This document shows positions 23,413 to 35,344 of a DNA stretch of 64,000 nucleotides, piece by piece. Origin of the DNA: Erythrobasidium yunnanense (taxonomy: Eukaryota > Basidiomycota > Cystobasidiomycetes > Erythrobasidiales > Erythrobasidiaceae); contig BCJC01000002.1 of assembly GCA_001600175.1 (NCBI GenBank), forward strand, positions 1,060,318-1,124,317. The letters run 5' to 3'. The position numbers and the translations under genes were made by a program. The notes under the pieces are model-generated. The model was not told the DNA's origin and ran no database searches. It saw only the letters and a program-made list of their open reading frames with translations. Every line of letters begins with the position of its first letter. Position 1 is the first letter of the stretch.

Positions 23413-24779
23413 ATGTCTGTCAAGAATGGTGATTCCTCGAAGCAGTCGCCAACCAAGAAAGCTAGAATCGCGAGCTTGAAATACGCCGACCTGGAAGACT
23501 GGCGCAAGGATAATGAGCATATATACAAGGGTCATCTACATCATCGGTAGCGTGTATATCTAAGCTGACGCCGCGGAAACAGGCTACCATCCTGTCACCG
23601 GGTCATGGAAGGCCAGCTGGCTCACCCTTGTTGGCCAACCTCACACCGAGACCATAAACATCCTCACCCATCTTTTTGGAGCTGTTACAGCTGCTTCAGT
23701 CTTCCTATACACCTTCCGCCATCTCGCCTTGCCCAAAATATTCGGCATACATCCTCCTCCGCTGTTGCCAGAAAAGCAGACTAACCTCCTCCACTTCATC
23801 TATCCATTTCCTGGACCTAACGCGACTATCACTTACTTCGATAGCTGGGTCTTCTCCTCCTTCTACCTGGCTGCCTTCACTTGCTTCGCATGCTCGGCGG
23901 CTTTCCATACATCGCTTTTACACTCCCAAGTAGGCGTTATCACCGTTGACCCATGCACACGTATGTACTGATCGGCTTTTGGTATCAGAGCGTTTCCGAT
24001 GCCTTCCACAAGTTGGACTATGTCGGTATAGTCGCGCTGATAACCGGTATGCAGTATCCACCTTAAGCACACAGTCGTAACACATTGATTCAATCTATGA
24101 TGTAGGGACATATTACCCTGCTCTCTACTACGGCTTCTTCTGCGAGCCATTCTGGCAGACTCTATATATGCTCGGCGTGACCGCCTTCGGCCTAAGTAAG
24201 CACCTCTTATACTCAGAGGTGTGCAACTAAGCCTAATCAACGCCTGTCATCAGCCACGGCGTACTTTGTACTGTCTCCCGGGTATTCGACGCCCGCGTAT
24301 CGGAGAGTCCGGACATTCCTCTTCATTGGGCTGGGCGTATCTGGAGTGGTGCCAGTCGTGCACAAGGTCCTCTCACAGGGTGTAAGATCTACTTTCATCC
24401 TCGACTGAGCCCGGCTGAGTGTAAATATGCAGTATACACATGCCAATCAATGTCTCGGCCTGGATTGGCTACTGATAGGCGGGGCTTTCTACATCGTCGG
24501 AGCGCTGATGTAGTGAGTTACTTACTCTTGATCACACATCATGGAGGAAGTGCTGACAAGCTCGACAGCGCTGAGCGGGTCCCTGAATCGCTTTTCCCTG
24601 GCAAATTCGATATCTACGGTGCTTCGCATCAGATCTTCCATATAGCATGCCTATTCGCTGCTCTATCGCACTATATTGCCATATGCAAAGCACATAATTA
24701 CCATCACTTCACCAGTATGGCTTCCTGTACAGTCTACGAACGAGCTCTAGCGCGGCTGTTTGGTGTAGCATCAGGGTGA
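23413..24779 (+). CDS. IZH: PAQR/Izh family membrane protein, tandem copy 1
   Basis: Seven exons: 23413-23530, 23583-23929, 23989-24046, 24106-24195, 24254-24381, 24433-24512, 24569-24779; 343 aa. Adiponectin-receptor/haemolysin-III fold: YADLEDWRKDNEHI before the core, HTETINILTHLFGAVTAAS, then the metal-site motifs CSAAFHTSLLHS, KLDYVGIVALI and, near the end, ASHQIFHIACLFAALSHY, which supply the conserved Ser, His and Asp residues. Seven helices are expected. In yeast, Izh proteins affect zinc and sterol homeostasis; ceramidase activity is known for some relatives. The start was chosen by matching copy 2 (MSVK versus MSAI). Exons 2-6 have exactly the lengths of those in copy 2. Confidence 0.92.
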
Positions 24780-25088
24780 AGCAGAGGAAATGTACACTGG
24801 TGATCTGTATGAGAGAAGGGCGAGCGATCCGCCTTGCCTTCCCGCACTTTGTTCGTTTGACCCTCTTGACGACCTATCAACATGGCAAGATGATCTTGTC
24901 ATACACAAGGGGATTGCTGCAAATGATTGTCAGAAGCTTTTCAACATCCAGTCGAGCAGGCAGAGAAGCGGATGAACGACCCAAGCTTTGGCTACACGCT
25001 GGGCATGAAAGAAAGGACTAGCTGATTGAAAAGCCGCTGCTTACCAGGCAGCCTGGCTGACTTCTCTAGTCGCTCTTCCTGACAACTA
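24780..25088. other. Intergenic between the two PAQR genes
   Basis: About 310 nt with no supported gene; contains the 3' flank of copy 1 and the promoter of copy 2. Confidence 0.5.
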
Positions 25089-26425
25089 ATGTCTGCCATC
25101 AAGAATGATAGCCCTCTGAGCCATAAGCCAGCTGAAAAGGAGGCCAAGCTGGCGACTCTTAAATACGCTGACCTTGAAGAATGGCGCAAGGATAATGAAC
25201 ACATCCACGAAGGTCACTTTAGATGCATCAGCGACAGTCTGTCGTCTGTAAAGGCTAACTCAGTCGCACAGGGTATCATCCCCTTACTGGATCTTGGGGA
25301 GCAAGCTGGCTCACTCTGTTTGGCCCACCTCACACAGAGACGTTGAACATTCTCACGCATCTCTTTGGCGCAATCATAGCTGCTTCCGTCTTTCTCTACA
25401 CTTTCCGACACCTCGCCCTTCCGAATCTCTTTGGCGTACATCCTCACCCACTCTTACCTGAAAGACAGACTGAATTCTTGAGATTCCTGTACCCCTTCCC
25501 TGGACATGAGACTTCCGTCACGCATTTCGGTAGCTGGATCTTCTCGACCTCTTACTTGGCAGCCCTAACCTGCTTCACTTGCTCAACGATCTTTCACGTG
25601 TCCCTACTGCATTCTGAAGTGAGCCCTTTCCTGCCGCGTACATTGTACATCATACTGACCATATGCCAGAGTCTAGCCGATACGCTCAACAAATTCGACT
25701 ATGTGGGAATAGTCGCGTTGATAGTTGGTAAGCCTTCTTCATTAACTCTAATCATGCCCTCTGATCTTACCACGTGTCTTTGTTTAGGCAGCGCATACCC
25801 TGCCTTATACTATGGCTTCTACTGTCAGCCGTTATGGCAGACGGTCTACATGGGCGGCATGACTTGCTTTGGCCTTGGTGTGCACTACTCCTCTAAATTC
25901 GTAATTCGACACTGACCGCGCTTCCTTCTGATGCAGCTACAGCATATGTCGTCCTTTCACCAGGCTATGCGACACCTGCCTATCGTCGAGTTCGAATGCT
26001 CCACTTCCTCGGACTTGGTCTGTCGGGGTTCATACCCGTAACGCACAAGATAGTCTCTAGTGGTGTATGTTTCAACGAATGCTCGCTCATACCTCGAAAG
26101 ACACTGACGGCGTTCGCGCAGTACGAACAAGCAAACCTTTCAGTGGGGTTGAACTGGCTTTTTGTTGGTGCAGCCTTCTACATCGGCGGCGGGTTTATCT
26201 AGTGAGCAAACACATGCCAAGTTCAATGCTCTGCCCATACTGACAGAATTCGACAGCGCCGAACGCTTTCCGGAATCGTTATTTCCTGGCAAATTCGACA
26301 TCTACGGCTCTTCTCATCAGCTACTCCACGTAGCTTGCTTATTCGCCGCACTGACGCATTATATCTCGATATGCAAAGCCCATGAATACTGTCATTTCGT
26401 AAGTCAGACTTCTTGCGCAGCGTAG
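25089..26425 (+). CDS. IZH: PAQR/Izh family membrane protein, tandem copy 2
   Basis: Seven exons: 25089-25212, 25272-25618, 25670-25727, 25788-25877, 25937-26064, 26122-26201, 26257-26425; 331 aa. Same architecture as copy 1, with CSTIFHVSLLHS, KFDYVGIVALIVG, ALYYGFYCQPLWQTVYMGG and SSHQLLHVACLFAALTHY. Introns have diverged fully in sequence while exons 2-6 keep their lengths (347, 58, 90, 128 and 80 nt), so the duplication is not very recent. Introns 2 and 3 happen to stay open in frame, which makes the region look like one long exon until compared with copy 1. Both copies keep the metal-site residues, so both are probably functional. Confidence 0.92.
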
Positions 26426-26554
26426 GAAGGAGCATGCGCATGGCTAGTGCAGCACCTTGTTGTGGGCAAAAGTCTAACGTAGAAGTGCTATCGATACAGT
26501 CTGTAAAAGTCGAAAAGTCTGTTAACTATTGTCTGTTCCTTTCTTGAAGTGCAT

Positions 26555-27685
26555 CTAGAGCTTTTTGATCGCTTTCTTGGCTGCATCCGCTACTAATTTA
26601 TGAATGGTAGTCGTAGGATGGTAGATATCCCAAAAGATATGCTTTTCCGGATCGTCGCATACCGTTGTGTCCACGCCTTCCGAAGGGTATGTTCCCCTCA
26701 AACAAGCTACTTGCAGATAAGCTGGGTCTATACCATATCTATGTGGGTTCGCAATGATAGCCTGCACCAGTGCATAGACATCTACGACCTGGACATTGAT
26801 GCGGGATGACCATTTCTTGATGAGCTTCACGACTTGTTCATTCAGAGCCAGCGTCTGCTCAGATAGGATGCGATTGGCGGAAGCTGTGCTTATTGCTGCA
26901 GCTGGTATCGTCCCGAGATTCGGATAGGTGAAGAGGAGGAACTTGCGTGCGCCGGCTTTGTATAGCTGCTTGACTTGCGTCTCGATGAGGCTAACCACAG
27001 TCTGTCCCGTGATATTTGCATCGAAGAAGAAGTCGTTGGCCCCGCTGCAGGAAGGCAATGCCAGCTCCTTAGCTTGCCGGACACATTGCCGGTTCACAAG
27101 CAGCCTCATGACTCACATGTATACAGCATAGATGTCCTTGGAGCTGACTTCATACTTCTTCGTGAAGCTCTCGATCTGGTTCAACGAAGCTGGAACTTCG
27201 ATATCTGACATACGACCCTGCAAATGAACCAGTTACCGATCAGCTCCTGAGGTTGTAACGGCAGGCGCGCGGCTCACAGTGTATCCTTGAACTACTGAGT
27301 TGTTGGCTGTAGCTCCTCCAGTAGCGTAATCTAGCAGCTTGAGATCCAGGTCTCCAGCAACGTATTGAGGCCAAACAGGGCCATTAGAGCTGGAAGCCTT
27401 GCGTTAGCTCCATACATAAGATAGAGAGGCTCAAGATATACAAGCGATGATAGATATACGTAGAAGCAGGCGGCCAAGTGTGATTCGATACGACCCAAGC
27501 GCCGTCTGCGAAATTGTCAGCCCACGGGCTCAGGGCTTGCAGCATAAATCAGCCTCACGTCCATCATCGCTAAACGAGTCTCCGAATACGACAAGTCTCT
27601 TCTGGTTCGAACAACGATTTTCGTACACCGGTGCCGAAGAGACCGAGGTCGCAACCAGGAAGACGAGCAGGGATTGGATTAGCAT
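26555..27685 (-). CDS. Secreted GDSL/SGNH esterase (carbohydrate esterase 16-like)
   Basis: Five exons: 27685-27559, 27507-27444, 27389-27278, 27217-27117, 27044-26555; 297 aa. Signal peptide MLIQSLLVFLVATSVSSA. SGNH blocks: VVFGDSFSDDG (nucleophile Ser), DYATGGATANNS (oxyanion Gly), GANDFFFDANITGQ (Asn) and DIYHPTTTIHKLVADA (catalytic Asp and His). FSNGPVWPQYVAGDL just before block II is typical of fungal acetylesterases of family CE16, which remove acetyl groups from hemicellulose oligomers. Substrate is inferred. It might instead be a general GDSL lipase/esterase. Confidence 0.88.
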
Positions 27686-28129
27686 GGTAGGTCAGCAGAG
27701 CCTTCAGGTGAAATGAAAGAGACGAGGGGAGGAGAAGAAGTGGGAGAAAAGCAGGGATTTCGATAGCGCGCAAAGTGCACATGGTCTCGCACGAAGGAGT
27801 ATCGGTGACCGGATTTTTTGACCGGTGTCGAGGATGTAGCATGCGATTGTGACCATATACTAGCTATGATATGCGCTTGCTCAGGATGATAGCGATGTTG
27901 CCCTGTGCCTTGCCTCTTCTGCAAAAAAGGGGCACTGCAGCTTTTCTCTCTCCAGCCATCTCCCAATTCCTGCAGGCTGACGACTGACTGACAGCTCCGA
28001 CTGACAGCTCTGCCTTAGCACCACTTAATACTCCTTATAACACCAACATAATTCTCATCAGTAAAAGTCTGCTTCAGGAACGCATAAACAGACGTAAACA
28101 GAGATCAGCATTCCAGGGGGACAGCAGTG
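27686..28129. promoter_or_regulatory. Divergent promoter region, esterase / Ser-Thr-rich membrane protein
   Basis: About 440 nt between head-to-head genes. No gene or recognisable site is seen. Confidence 0.5.
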
Positions 28130-30398
28130 ATGGCAGCTCAAGTCACGAGTGTCGCTGTTTCGACGAGCTTCAGCACTTCAACGCTGCTCACACCTTTTAC
28201 AAGAACTGCGACATCCCTGATTGCAATCCCCACGGAGTACACTACCGACAGCACAAGAGTAGGGCCGCTGGGGGACACCATAATTCAGAGTGACCTCGTA
28301 GTGCCCACCGTATCGTGAGGCATATAATATAGTATACAAAGGCTGTGCAAAGAAGTACTAATGAACGATACCTGTATGCAGCACATCCACCTTGGAAACA
28401 CTCATTTCACATATCCGGACAATCCGCACATCGATACCGGTGAATACAGTCTACTCGCTCTCAACAGTATCGACATCTACTCCTTCCACTACTACCACAT
28501 CGACTACTATGGCTGCGCAAAGGCCAGGACCGCCAGGACCTCCTGGCACATCAAGCACAACGTCTTCGGGCGTCGATGTCGTGATCGTGACAGCATATAC
28601 AACAATTACTCCCTCTTCTACTTCTTCTTCAAGGTCTAGCTCATCCTCCTCGTCGAGCTCTTCCAGTGTACGAGGCGCATCAGCGGGAGCAGACAGAAAT
28701 GCCGGAACGACTTCTTCTTCTTCCTCGACTGGTGGCCTGAGCACCGGTGCAATAGCTGGTAAGCACACCCCTTTCCAGTCTTCACGATGTCGGTCACATT
28801 CTGATGATGTTTTGGCAGGCATCGCTGTTGGGGGTCTTGCTGCGATCTTGATAGTCGCCTTAGTCGCCGTGCTGTGCATCAGACGCAAGCGAAGGGACAG
28901 CAGACGGGATTCATCACTCTACGCACATGCTCCGAGCAACGAAAAACTCGCAGAAGACCCTTCAGGAGGCACTTTCGATGTCCTGCCAAGGAATGCACCG
29001 CCCACAACATCTGGCGGGGGAGGCTATAATTACGCTGCACTGGGAAGCGCAGGAGCTGTACTCACTGGTGCAGCTGCAGGAGCAGCAGCAGCTGGAACAG
29101 CGGCAAGAAGGCAGTCTCAGCAGAAATTGACAAATCAGCAACGCCAGTCTGCGACGAGAGAGTTGGCAAAAAATGCTCGACCTACACCTCCGCCTGTCTC
29201 GCAACTGCAGTATGCACGACCTGCGTCTCAGCAACCGAATACTATGGCGTCTGGATCCGGATCAGGATACGGTGCTACGCCTATCGCTGCACGATGGGCA
29301 AGCCAGAACAATCTGGCGCAGGAACAGGAGCAGCGACCAATGCCTTCGCATATTGCACGAGTACAAGCACACGATATGGGCCAGCAGCAAGCGCAACCAC
29401 ACCAGCAGCCTATAGCTTCAACTTCAGCAGCAGCAGCAGGCGGAGACGCAGCCAGCCAACTGTCTCGATCCAGCACGACGAAATCCATTGCACCTGAACT
29501 TCTAGGCAAAGGAGCAGGATACGCCTCGCCAATGCCACCTATGGGTCCCGACGGCAAGATTCTCGATCAGAAGACATTCAGAGAACGACAGAGTCTCATT
29601 GCACAAGGCTTCAATCCTGCTATCGATCTGACGGCTGAGCAGAAGATGCGAAGAGATAGTCAGCTTGCGGTATTGCAGGACCAGGCGCAGAGAAGGACGA
29701 GCGCGGCCATCGCGAATCAGAAGCAGGGAGGTGCTGCCGTCAACAATAGCGCGCCAGGACCTGCTTCACCACCTACGTCGCCACCTCCAGCTGTAGTTTC
29801 GCCTACTAGACGTGTCAGCGCTCAACAAGTCCAATCTCAGCCTCGACAGCAGCCACAGCCTCAGTATCCGTCTTATCAGCCTCAAACCGCTCCCCAACAG
29901 CAGATACAGCAATCTCGATTATCAGATGTGATACCCGGTCCTCCTCCCAGCTCTAACAACCCTGCTGGGCCTTCTTATCAAAACCAACCGCCCACTCAAA
30001 GCTTGCCACCTGTTCCACAGCAACAGCGAGCTTCTTATCAGATCTATCAACCACAATCAGCAGCTGCTCAGCCTCCTATCCGCGCATCGTTAATCTCCCC
30101 TCCAGGCATGCGAGCAAACGGACATACGGGCAGTAATATGCCTTCTCCACCTTTTCAATCACAATGTCCATCACCTCCAAGCTCCGACTTCTCGCCTCCT
30201 AGAACACAGTCGTATCAGATGCCTCCCGGCGCTGCGGCTTCGCCTTATCAGCAGTACTCATATAACAACGAATCAGCGAGATCTCGCCAGCATCAGACGT
30301 TCGCGGATGATGTGTATGGAGGCTTGACTTCAGGATTATCAGATAGGGATATTGCGAGATTGAGCAGGGGAGGACCGTCTGCGCCTCCTAGAAAATGA
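28130..30398 (+). CDS. Ser/Thr-rich single-pass membrane protein with Gln/Pro-rich cytosolic tail
   Basis: Three exons: 28130-28314, 28382-28758, 28819-30398; 713 aa. The first 185 residues are Ser/Thr-rich, with a poly-Ser run near residue 160, and should be outside the cell. There is no clear N-terminal signal peptide. One membrane helix (GIAVGGLAAILIVALVAVLC) is followed by a stop-transfer cluster IRRKRRDSRR. The rest (about 500 residues) is cytosolic, low in complexity, and rich in Gln, Pro, Ala and Ser. Intron 2 falls just before the helix, a layout common in fungal surface sensors and other mucin-like proteins. No enzymatic domain and no WSC Cys pattern is present. A wall-stress or signalling role is only a guess. 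Confidence 0.75.
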
Positions 30399-30713
30399 TT
30401 GAGTAGTAACAAGGGACATTTGCCATTGCTGAGAAGTATCTTTGTATCGTTAGTAGTAGGAATGTAGGGAGGATAGTTGCATACATGCCAACTGAGAATC
30501 GTTGTAGGGCTTGCGCTCAAACCCTTGCAAAGGGAAGAAACGGAAAACGATGAACCTGACTCAATGAGCTATAGCCCTTTGGAACATTCGTGACGTGCGG
30601 CTGAGCTACTTAGCACTCTCTAAATGGCACAACATGAGTCTGTATCTTTGCGCGAACGCGGGCTCCTTATTGATAGATCGCTCGATGCAGAAGCGCTAGT
30701 CATGAGAACTCGA
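30399..30713. other. Convergent 3' intergenic region
   Basis: About 315 nt between convergent genes; nothing further is seen. Confidence 0.5.
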
Positions 30714-32448
30714 CTACAGTTCGACTTTGTGACTTGGCACGCTGCCGGCTAGGGTAGTTGTGATTACGGCTTCTCCTGCGTCTCGCACGCTCTGCAAAGC
30801 GTTGGTTCCCAAGCCTGACTTCTGGCCGAAATACCATACAAGTCCACCAATACCTCCAAAGATGAGGAGCATGAAGGCTCCAATCCCGCCGACGAAGACA
30901 CTGCAAACACAATTCGGGATCAGCTTTATATTCCTTAGACACGCGTGCTTTAGGGCTAGACTTACGCGATGAGCTTCCAGTCCTCCTTGTCCCACTTCTC
31001 ATCTCCCTCCATCGCGGGTCCAGCCATGGTCGACGGCTTCTTAGGTAATTGTCTAACTCGTGCATCCATGATTGACGAAGCGCCCGCGTCGTCCATGTAC
31101 GTTGGTATTCCGATGACCTTGCCATCGTTGAATATCCAGGAGGGGAAGCGGTTCTCGTACCATTGCTCTATCTGACCGAGCGCGACGCAGAGCTTGATAT
31201 ATGAAGGGTCGGCGGGATCGGCTTTCTTCACGATGCTTTGCATGTGCTGTACAAATATCTTGGCGACTTCTCGAGGGTTGGAACATCCTTGGATCAGCTA
31301 TCGATCAGGCAGTCTATGAGTATAGCTAATGACCACTTAGACGCAAGCTGCTCACCTTGACAGCATGCCCTTTGCTGATCTTGACATTCTTGACGAAGAC
31401 ATTTGGGTTCATGAAGCACACATCGAGTGTCGCTATCGCCATGACTTGCGGAATAGCACAGAAGTTGAATATAGTTTGATTCTTGCAAAGACTGAGGTAG
31501 TCGAGGCAGTCTGTCGCGTGGGCCAGAGCATCCATGATCATCTCCGACAGAGCCCAGAAGGCCTTCTGACGCATCTCTGGATCTGTTGCTGCGCGAGTAT
31601 AGAAGTCTTTGGGGTCGGATGTGTATTTGCCCCAGATCTCTCTTGGCCAGAAGAATCGTCCATCCTCCAGATCCTCCCTGAAATCTCGCATAATGTTTGT
31701 TTTCTGTAGCATCAAGCCCATACTGTTGCTCAAGGTTAATCTCTTCGCTAGTTCTGGTGCTTCCTTCCCGCTTGCTGAGAAGAGGCCGGACAGACCCTCT
31801 CCCACGATTCCTGCGACATAATGACAGTAGAGATCAAAGTCTCGAAGGGTATCGACTGCATATGTAGATTGCGATTGTGTTGCTGCACGAGCGTATTTTG
31901 CCATTCCATGTCCCATTGACTGGGCAATACGCGTGATTACGCTTTTGTAGGACTCGTCCAGGCTCATGAGCTCCACGATGACCTTGTCGAACTCGACTAA
32001 TAGTTGACGGTCCTTCTCTGCAGGTCCGGCTGTATGGTATATTTCAGTCAGCGGAGATTCAGGATACACCTAGTCATGCGGTCGCACATTCGGTGAAGGT
32101 CCAGCCAGGCGTAGATAGTTTCTCATAGAAGGATTCCAGTAACTTTGCCTTCTTCTCGGTGTCGATAGTCATATCATCTTCGATAGTATCGAGACCGCGG
32201 AGGACGAGGTAGAATAGGCAAACGACTCTGCAGAGCTCTCCCTCGAGCTCTTTGATGACTGCGCTGAAACTGCGCGATGTTAGATCCAAGAATTCCCAGC
32301 ATCTCTTCATCGTTGCCCGGTCGTAGCCAGATTCCGCCATCTTTGTGATGTCCTGAGCAGGCTCGTGCCAGACGTAGTAGGTCGCCAGCGCGCGCAGCTC
32401 GGACGGCCGCGTTACCGCCAGAACAGCGTACTGGAGATACTTAGACAT
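30714..32448 (-). CDS. ERG9: Squalene synthase (farnesyl-diphosphate farnesyltransferase)
   Basis: Four exons: 32448-32088, 32029-31356, 31297-30966, 30900-30714; 517 aa. Condenses two farnesyl diphosphates to squalene, the first committed step of sterol synthesis, on the ER membrane. Motifs: LYYVWHEP-like N-terminus (ATYYVWHEPAQD), SFSAVIKELEGELCRVVCLF, YLVLRGLDTIEDDMT (first Asp-rich motif), HYVAGIVGEGLSGLF, LMLQKTNIMRDFREDLEDGR (second Asp-rich motif) and FWPREIWGKY. A C-terminal anchor (VFVGGIGAFMLLIFGGIGGL) follows about 70 linker residues. Intron 1 splits TES|GPAEKDRQLL. The start is 178 nt from the divergent gene. Confidence 0.97.
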
Positions 32449-32626
32449 GGTTTCTGAGGGTTTATGATGTTGGAATTGCGCAAAGAAACGCTTGTCGGTC
32501 CAGGTTTCAGCCTTGGAGAAACACCTATCGAACCATCTGAATATGCTCGCAAGACGCCCTTTGCGGTAGCCGTAATATGAAAGCTACTCGTATCGATATA
32601 TCCTGGGCTCGTAACTTACCGCGAAC
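32449..32626. promoter_or_regulatory. Compact bidirectional promoter, ERG9 / FAR1-like gene
   Basis: Only 178 nt separate the two start codons, so both promoters and 5' leaders must overlap here. No sterol-response site was recognised. Confidence 0.6.
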
Positions 32627-33719
32627 ATGAATCCATACCTCCAACATTATGCCGCCTCGGTCGCACAAGCTAGTCAAGCTTCTACTTCGCAACAGCGTGC
32701 AAACTCATCGTACACTGATACATCGGTGTCTCCGTACTTCGCTGCCTCCTCCGGCTGTACTGCTCGAAGCAATTCAGACGGACTCACAACATCCCCGATA
32801 GACGAGAACGCTCAGTCACCCCATTGCGCCAGTAGGTGCTCACTCATTCACACCATACCATTGCTCAAAGTCATGCCGCCATCCTAGCTCCCTGTCTCGA
32901 CGCCTGCTTTGACACTTGTCCAGCATTCGAAGCCAGTATCAAGCGATACACAATGGCATCCGGGCATTCTGTACATGCCAGAAAGCGTACATCTAAATCA
33001 TGCAGACTGGTCTGCTCGCGATACAAAGCTGCTCCTCCCGGCTTGGGCTGTCCTTTCGAAGTACTAGCGAACCTACTACCTAGTGAAGATGGGCAGAAGC
33101 AGTCTTGGACGATCGTCAAAGTTGTCATTGAGCATAATGAAGCTTGCAAAGCAAAGAGCGTGCAGAAGGTGCGCTCTTTCGTTTGGGAACTCCGGTACAG
33201 GATACTGATCTAAGGGAATTGTAGGCCGACCCTTCGCATCCCGATAATCAAGATGCTATAAGAAGGCGTGTAGAGACGCGCAAGAGGCGTGCGACCGAGA
33301 CTGAGGTTGAGAATGGCAAAAAACCTTGTCGGGATGCCGATGATTCAGACAATACACGGCCAACTGCTGAGCTGCACAAAGCTAATTCGTGGAGCACAGC
33401 ACCGCACATGCCAGCGGCTTCTCCCTTCGTATCGTCCCCAACATTCGTTGGAAGCACCCCGAAGACTGGTCTACCGCCCGATCTGTACCACCTGCTCTCG
33501 CAAGTTGCAGGCGACAGTCTTCGTCCTCTCTTACTGGATCATATCCCTACAACGCATGTCAACAATGCTGCTCCAATGATCAGCGTATTGAACGATACGG
33601 CCCGCTTGATGCGGGTCCTACAAGCCGCTCGAGATCTTAAGGAGGAAGATTGGCAGACCTTTAGGCAGCAGGTGTCTACTATGATGGCTGCTCATGCTGC
33701 TGAGCTGCAAAGGAAATAG
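32627..33719 (+). CDS. FAR1/GCM1-like zinc-binding domain protein (putative DNA-binding)
   Basis: Three exons: 32627-32831, 32888-33168, 33225-33719; 326 aa. Residues about 75-165 read as a FAR1/WRKY-GCM1-type module: a charged segment (SGHSVHARKRTSKS), then CRLVCSRYKAAPPGLGCPFE, then SWTIVKVVIEHNEAC. The Cys, CPF, W.I.KV and H-N-x-x-C positions fit that fold, where Cys and His hold zinc. A basic stretch with RRRVETRKRR follows, which could be a nuclear localisation signal. The last 120 residues include a predicted helix (LMRVLQAARDLKEEDWQTF). The acceptor of intron 1 could also lie about 40 nt later with the frame kept. A transcription-factor role is an inference; some FAR1-like modules come from domesticated MULE transposases, but no transposase domain is present. 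Confidence 0.55.
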
Positions 33720-34085
33720 CCAGTCATCGGCGGAAACTTGACGCGAAGGCGAACTTCCATCTATCAGATCGCAAGCAGCGGACAGACAGCGCATCCGAAG
33801 GATTATGGCAAATGACCCTATACGAGCAAGCCGCCCAAGCTGCATCGACTCGGGCATACGTCCGTCAGTCAGTCGGCTCTAGCCCTCCATTGCTTTGTTA
33901 GGCAATGCTCGGTGTCGGCTTAGTCACAACCTTGCACATCCTTTGGTCTGCTTTCTGACCTCTTCGTCTCTTTCGTCTATTGATCGCTACTTTCACTGAA
34001 GTCGCAAGTCCGTTTACCTGGTTTCTCTGGCGTTCACCGGATATTTGGATCTTCTAAACATACAAGTCAGGCGATAGCTATCGCT
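33720..34085. other. Intergenic, upstream of HHE gene 1
   Basis: About 365 nt; no gene supported. Pyrimidine-rich toward the start codon. Confidence 0.5.
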
Positions 34086-34959
34086 ATGGTAGCGAATATA
34101 GCAGACATTGGCGAGAAGATGCCTTTAAGCAGACCAAGTCTTGTTCCAGACTATGTGAAGGACAACGGCTATCAAATTGGTGACAAGAAGTGGGACTTGG
34201 CAGCTACGAAAATGGTAAGCGTGCGCTATTCTCGTCAAATAGCCTACATCGTCAATAGCTACGCTACTTTATTACGAGGGAGGAAACGCCCAAAGTCTTG
34301 CTTTCAGTGCTGACTCTTCGCTTCTTTGACAGTCCTATTTTCACGATATCTTCAGGAGAGAGTTTCGGTGGATCTACGACAATGCAGACTGCTTTCAAGA
34401 CAGGCAAATTACCTATCGTGGCTTCATGAACCAAGCCAGCAATTTCCACAGACGTATGTCGCCCTTGATCGCTATCGCGCTTCAAGAACCAGATATTGAC
34501 GGGGCTTGTGTGCAGACCTCGGAATGCATCATGATATCGAGGAGGCGTATTTCTTTCCCCGCCTCGCACAACGGATGCCTGAGTTTCAGAAAGAGACGGG
34601 CGAGCATGTACTGCAACGTACGTCCGCTTCTACATCCTGATCCTTATGACGCTTACACATCTCTGAAACGCAGACAAGCAGATACACGATGGTCTTGACA
34701 GATATGAAGCCTACATCACTGCCTGCCGCAAGGATTCTAAGGAATATGAAGCCGGCAAACTGCGAGAGATCATGGACTCCTTCGAGAAGATACTATGTCA
34801 GCATCTCGATGAGGAAGTTGATACGCTCAAAGGCGTCAACATGCATAAATAGTAAGTGGATTTCGTCAAAATGCTGGAAATCTTCACCGGCTTAGCCTCG
34901 TGTATCGATTGTCTTCTAGTTGGACATACGAGGAGCTCCAGTCTATCATATCGATATAG
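34086..34959 (+). CDS. Hemerythrin HHE-domain protein, tandem copy 1
   Basis: Five exons: 34086-34214, 34333-34453, 34516-34617, 34674-34851, 34920-34959; 189 aa. One four-helix HHE domain: SYFHDIFRREFRWIYDNADC, HLGMHHDIEEAYFFPRLAQR, HKQIHDGLDRYEAYI and QHLDEEVDTLKGVNM supply the His and Glu residues that bind a di-iron or other metal pair. Such proteins bind oxygen, NO or iron; the exact ligand cannot be told. No signal peptide, so probably cytosolic. Exons 2-5 match copy 2 in length exactly (121, 102, 178 and 40 nt). Confidence 0.9.
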
Positions 34960-35344
34960 ACAGGACGTGACACACGCTACTTTTCCTTAATGCCTGTGAC
35001 CACCACGAGATGCCTTTGGCTAGCAGTCACACGCTGATCTGGTACGCGATTCTCTGATGTTGTATACACTTATACATTCCGCTGCATCTCGTTGTCTTCG
35101 AAAGTTCGGCCTTCTGTTACCACTTTCTACCTTAGGAAAATCATGCTGAGTATGCTTAGTCAACCTGTCTTTCTTGTTTCTCTTCCTCTGTACTCTGCTT
35201 TGCTCCTCACCGTCTGTTACCATTCCGTTCTCTCGCTTCTATCTCTATCTGACCCCGCTGCTTGTCCTCCTGGCTGCTCTACTCTTGCGAAGTTCCGGCT
35301 CGTTCGGTCCTGCAAGACACCTGTCGAAGACTACGGTCGCCAAT
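34960..35344. other. Intergenic between HHE genes, pyrimidine-rich leader
   Basis: Holds the 3' flank of copy 1 and the promoter of copy 2. The last 150 nt are strongly C/T-rich, probably the 5' leader. An open frame upstream of the copy 2 start lacks any ATG and is not taken as coding. Confidence 0.5.

Noticed and set aside
25343-25915. A 190-residue uninterrupted frame in PAQR copy 2
   Set aside because: It reads through introns 2 and 3, which are open in frame by chance. Copy 1 and the family show that these 51-nt and 60-nt stretches are introns.
29228-29557. Minus-strand frames inside the Gln/Pro-rich tail of the membrane protein
   Set aside because: Low-complexity CAG/CCT-type codons leave the opposite strand open. 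The forward frame is continuous and fits a membrane protein.
26555-32448. Terpenoid or secondary-metabolite cluster around squalene synthase
   Set aside because: Neighbours are an esterase, a mucin-like protein and a zinc-finger-like protein. No cyclase, P450 or polyketide/peptide synthase is nearby.
32627-33719. MULE-type DNA transposon suggested by the FAR1-like module
   Set aside because: No transposase core, terminal inverted repeats or target duplication was seen; the gene has normal introns.
35174-35344. Hydrophobic N-terminal extension of HHE copy 2
   Set aside because: The frame is open but has no ATG, is pyrimidine-rich like a leader, and has no counterpart in HHE copy 1.
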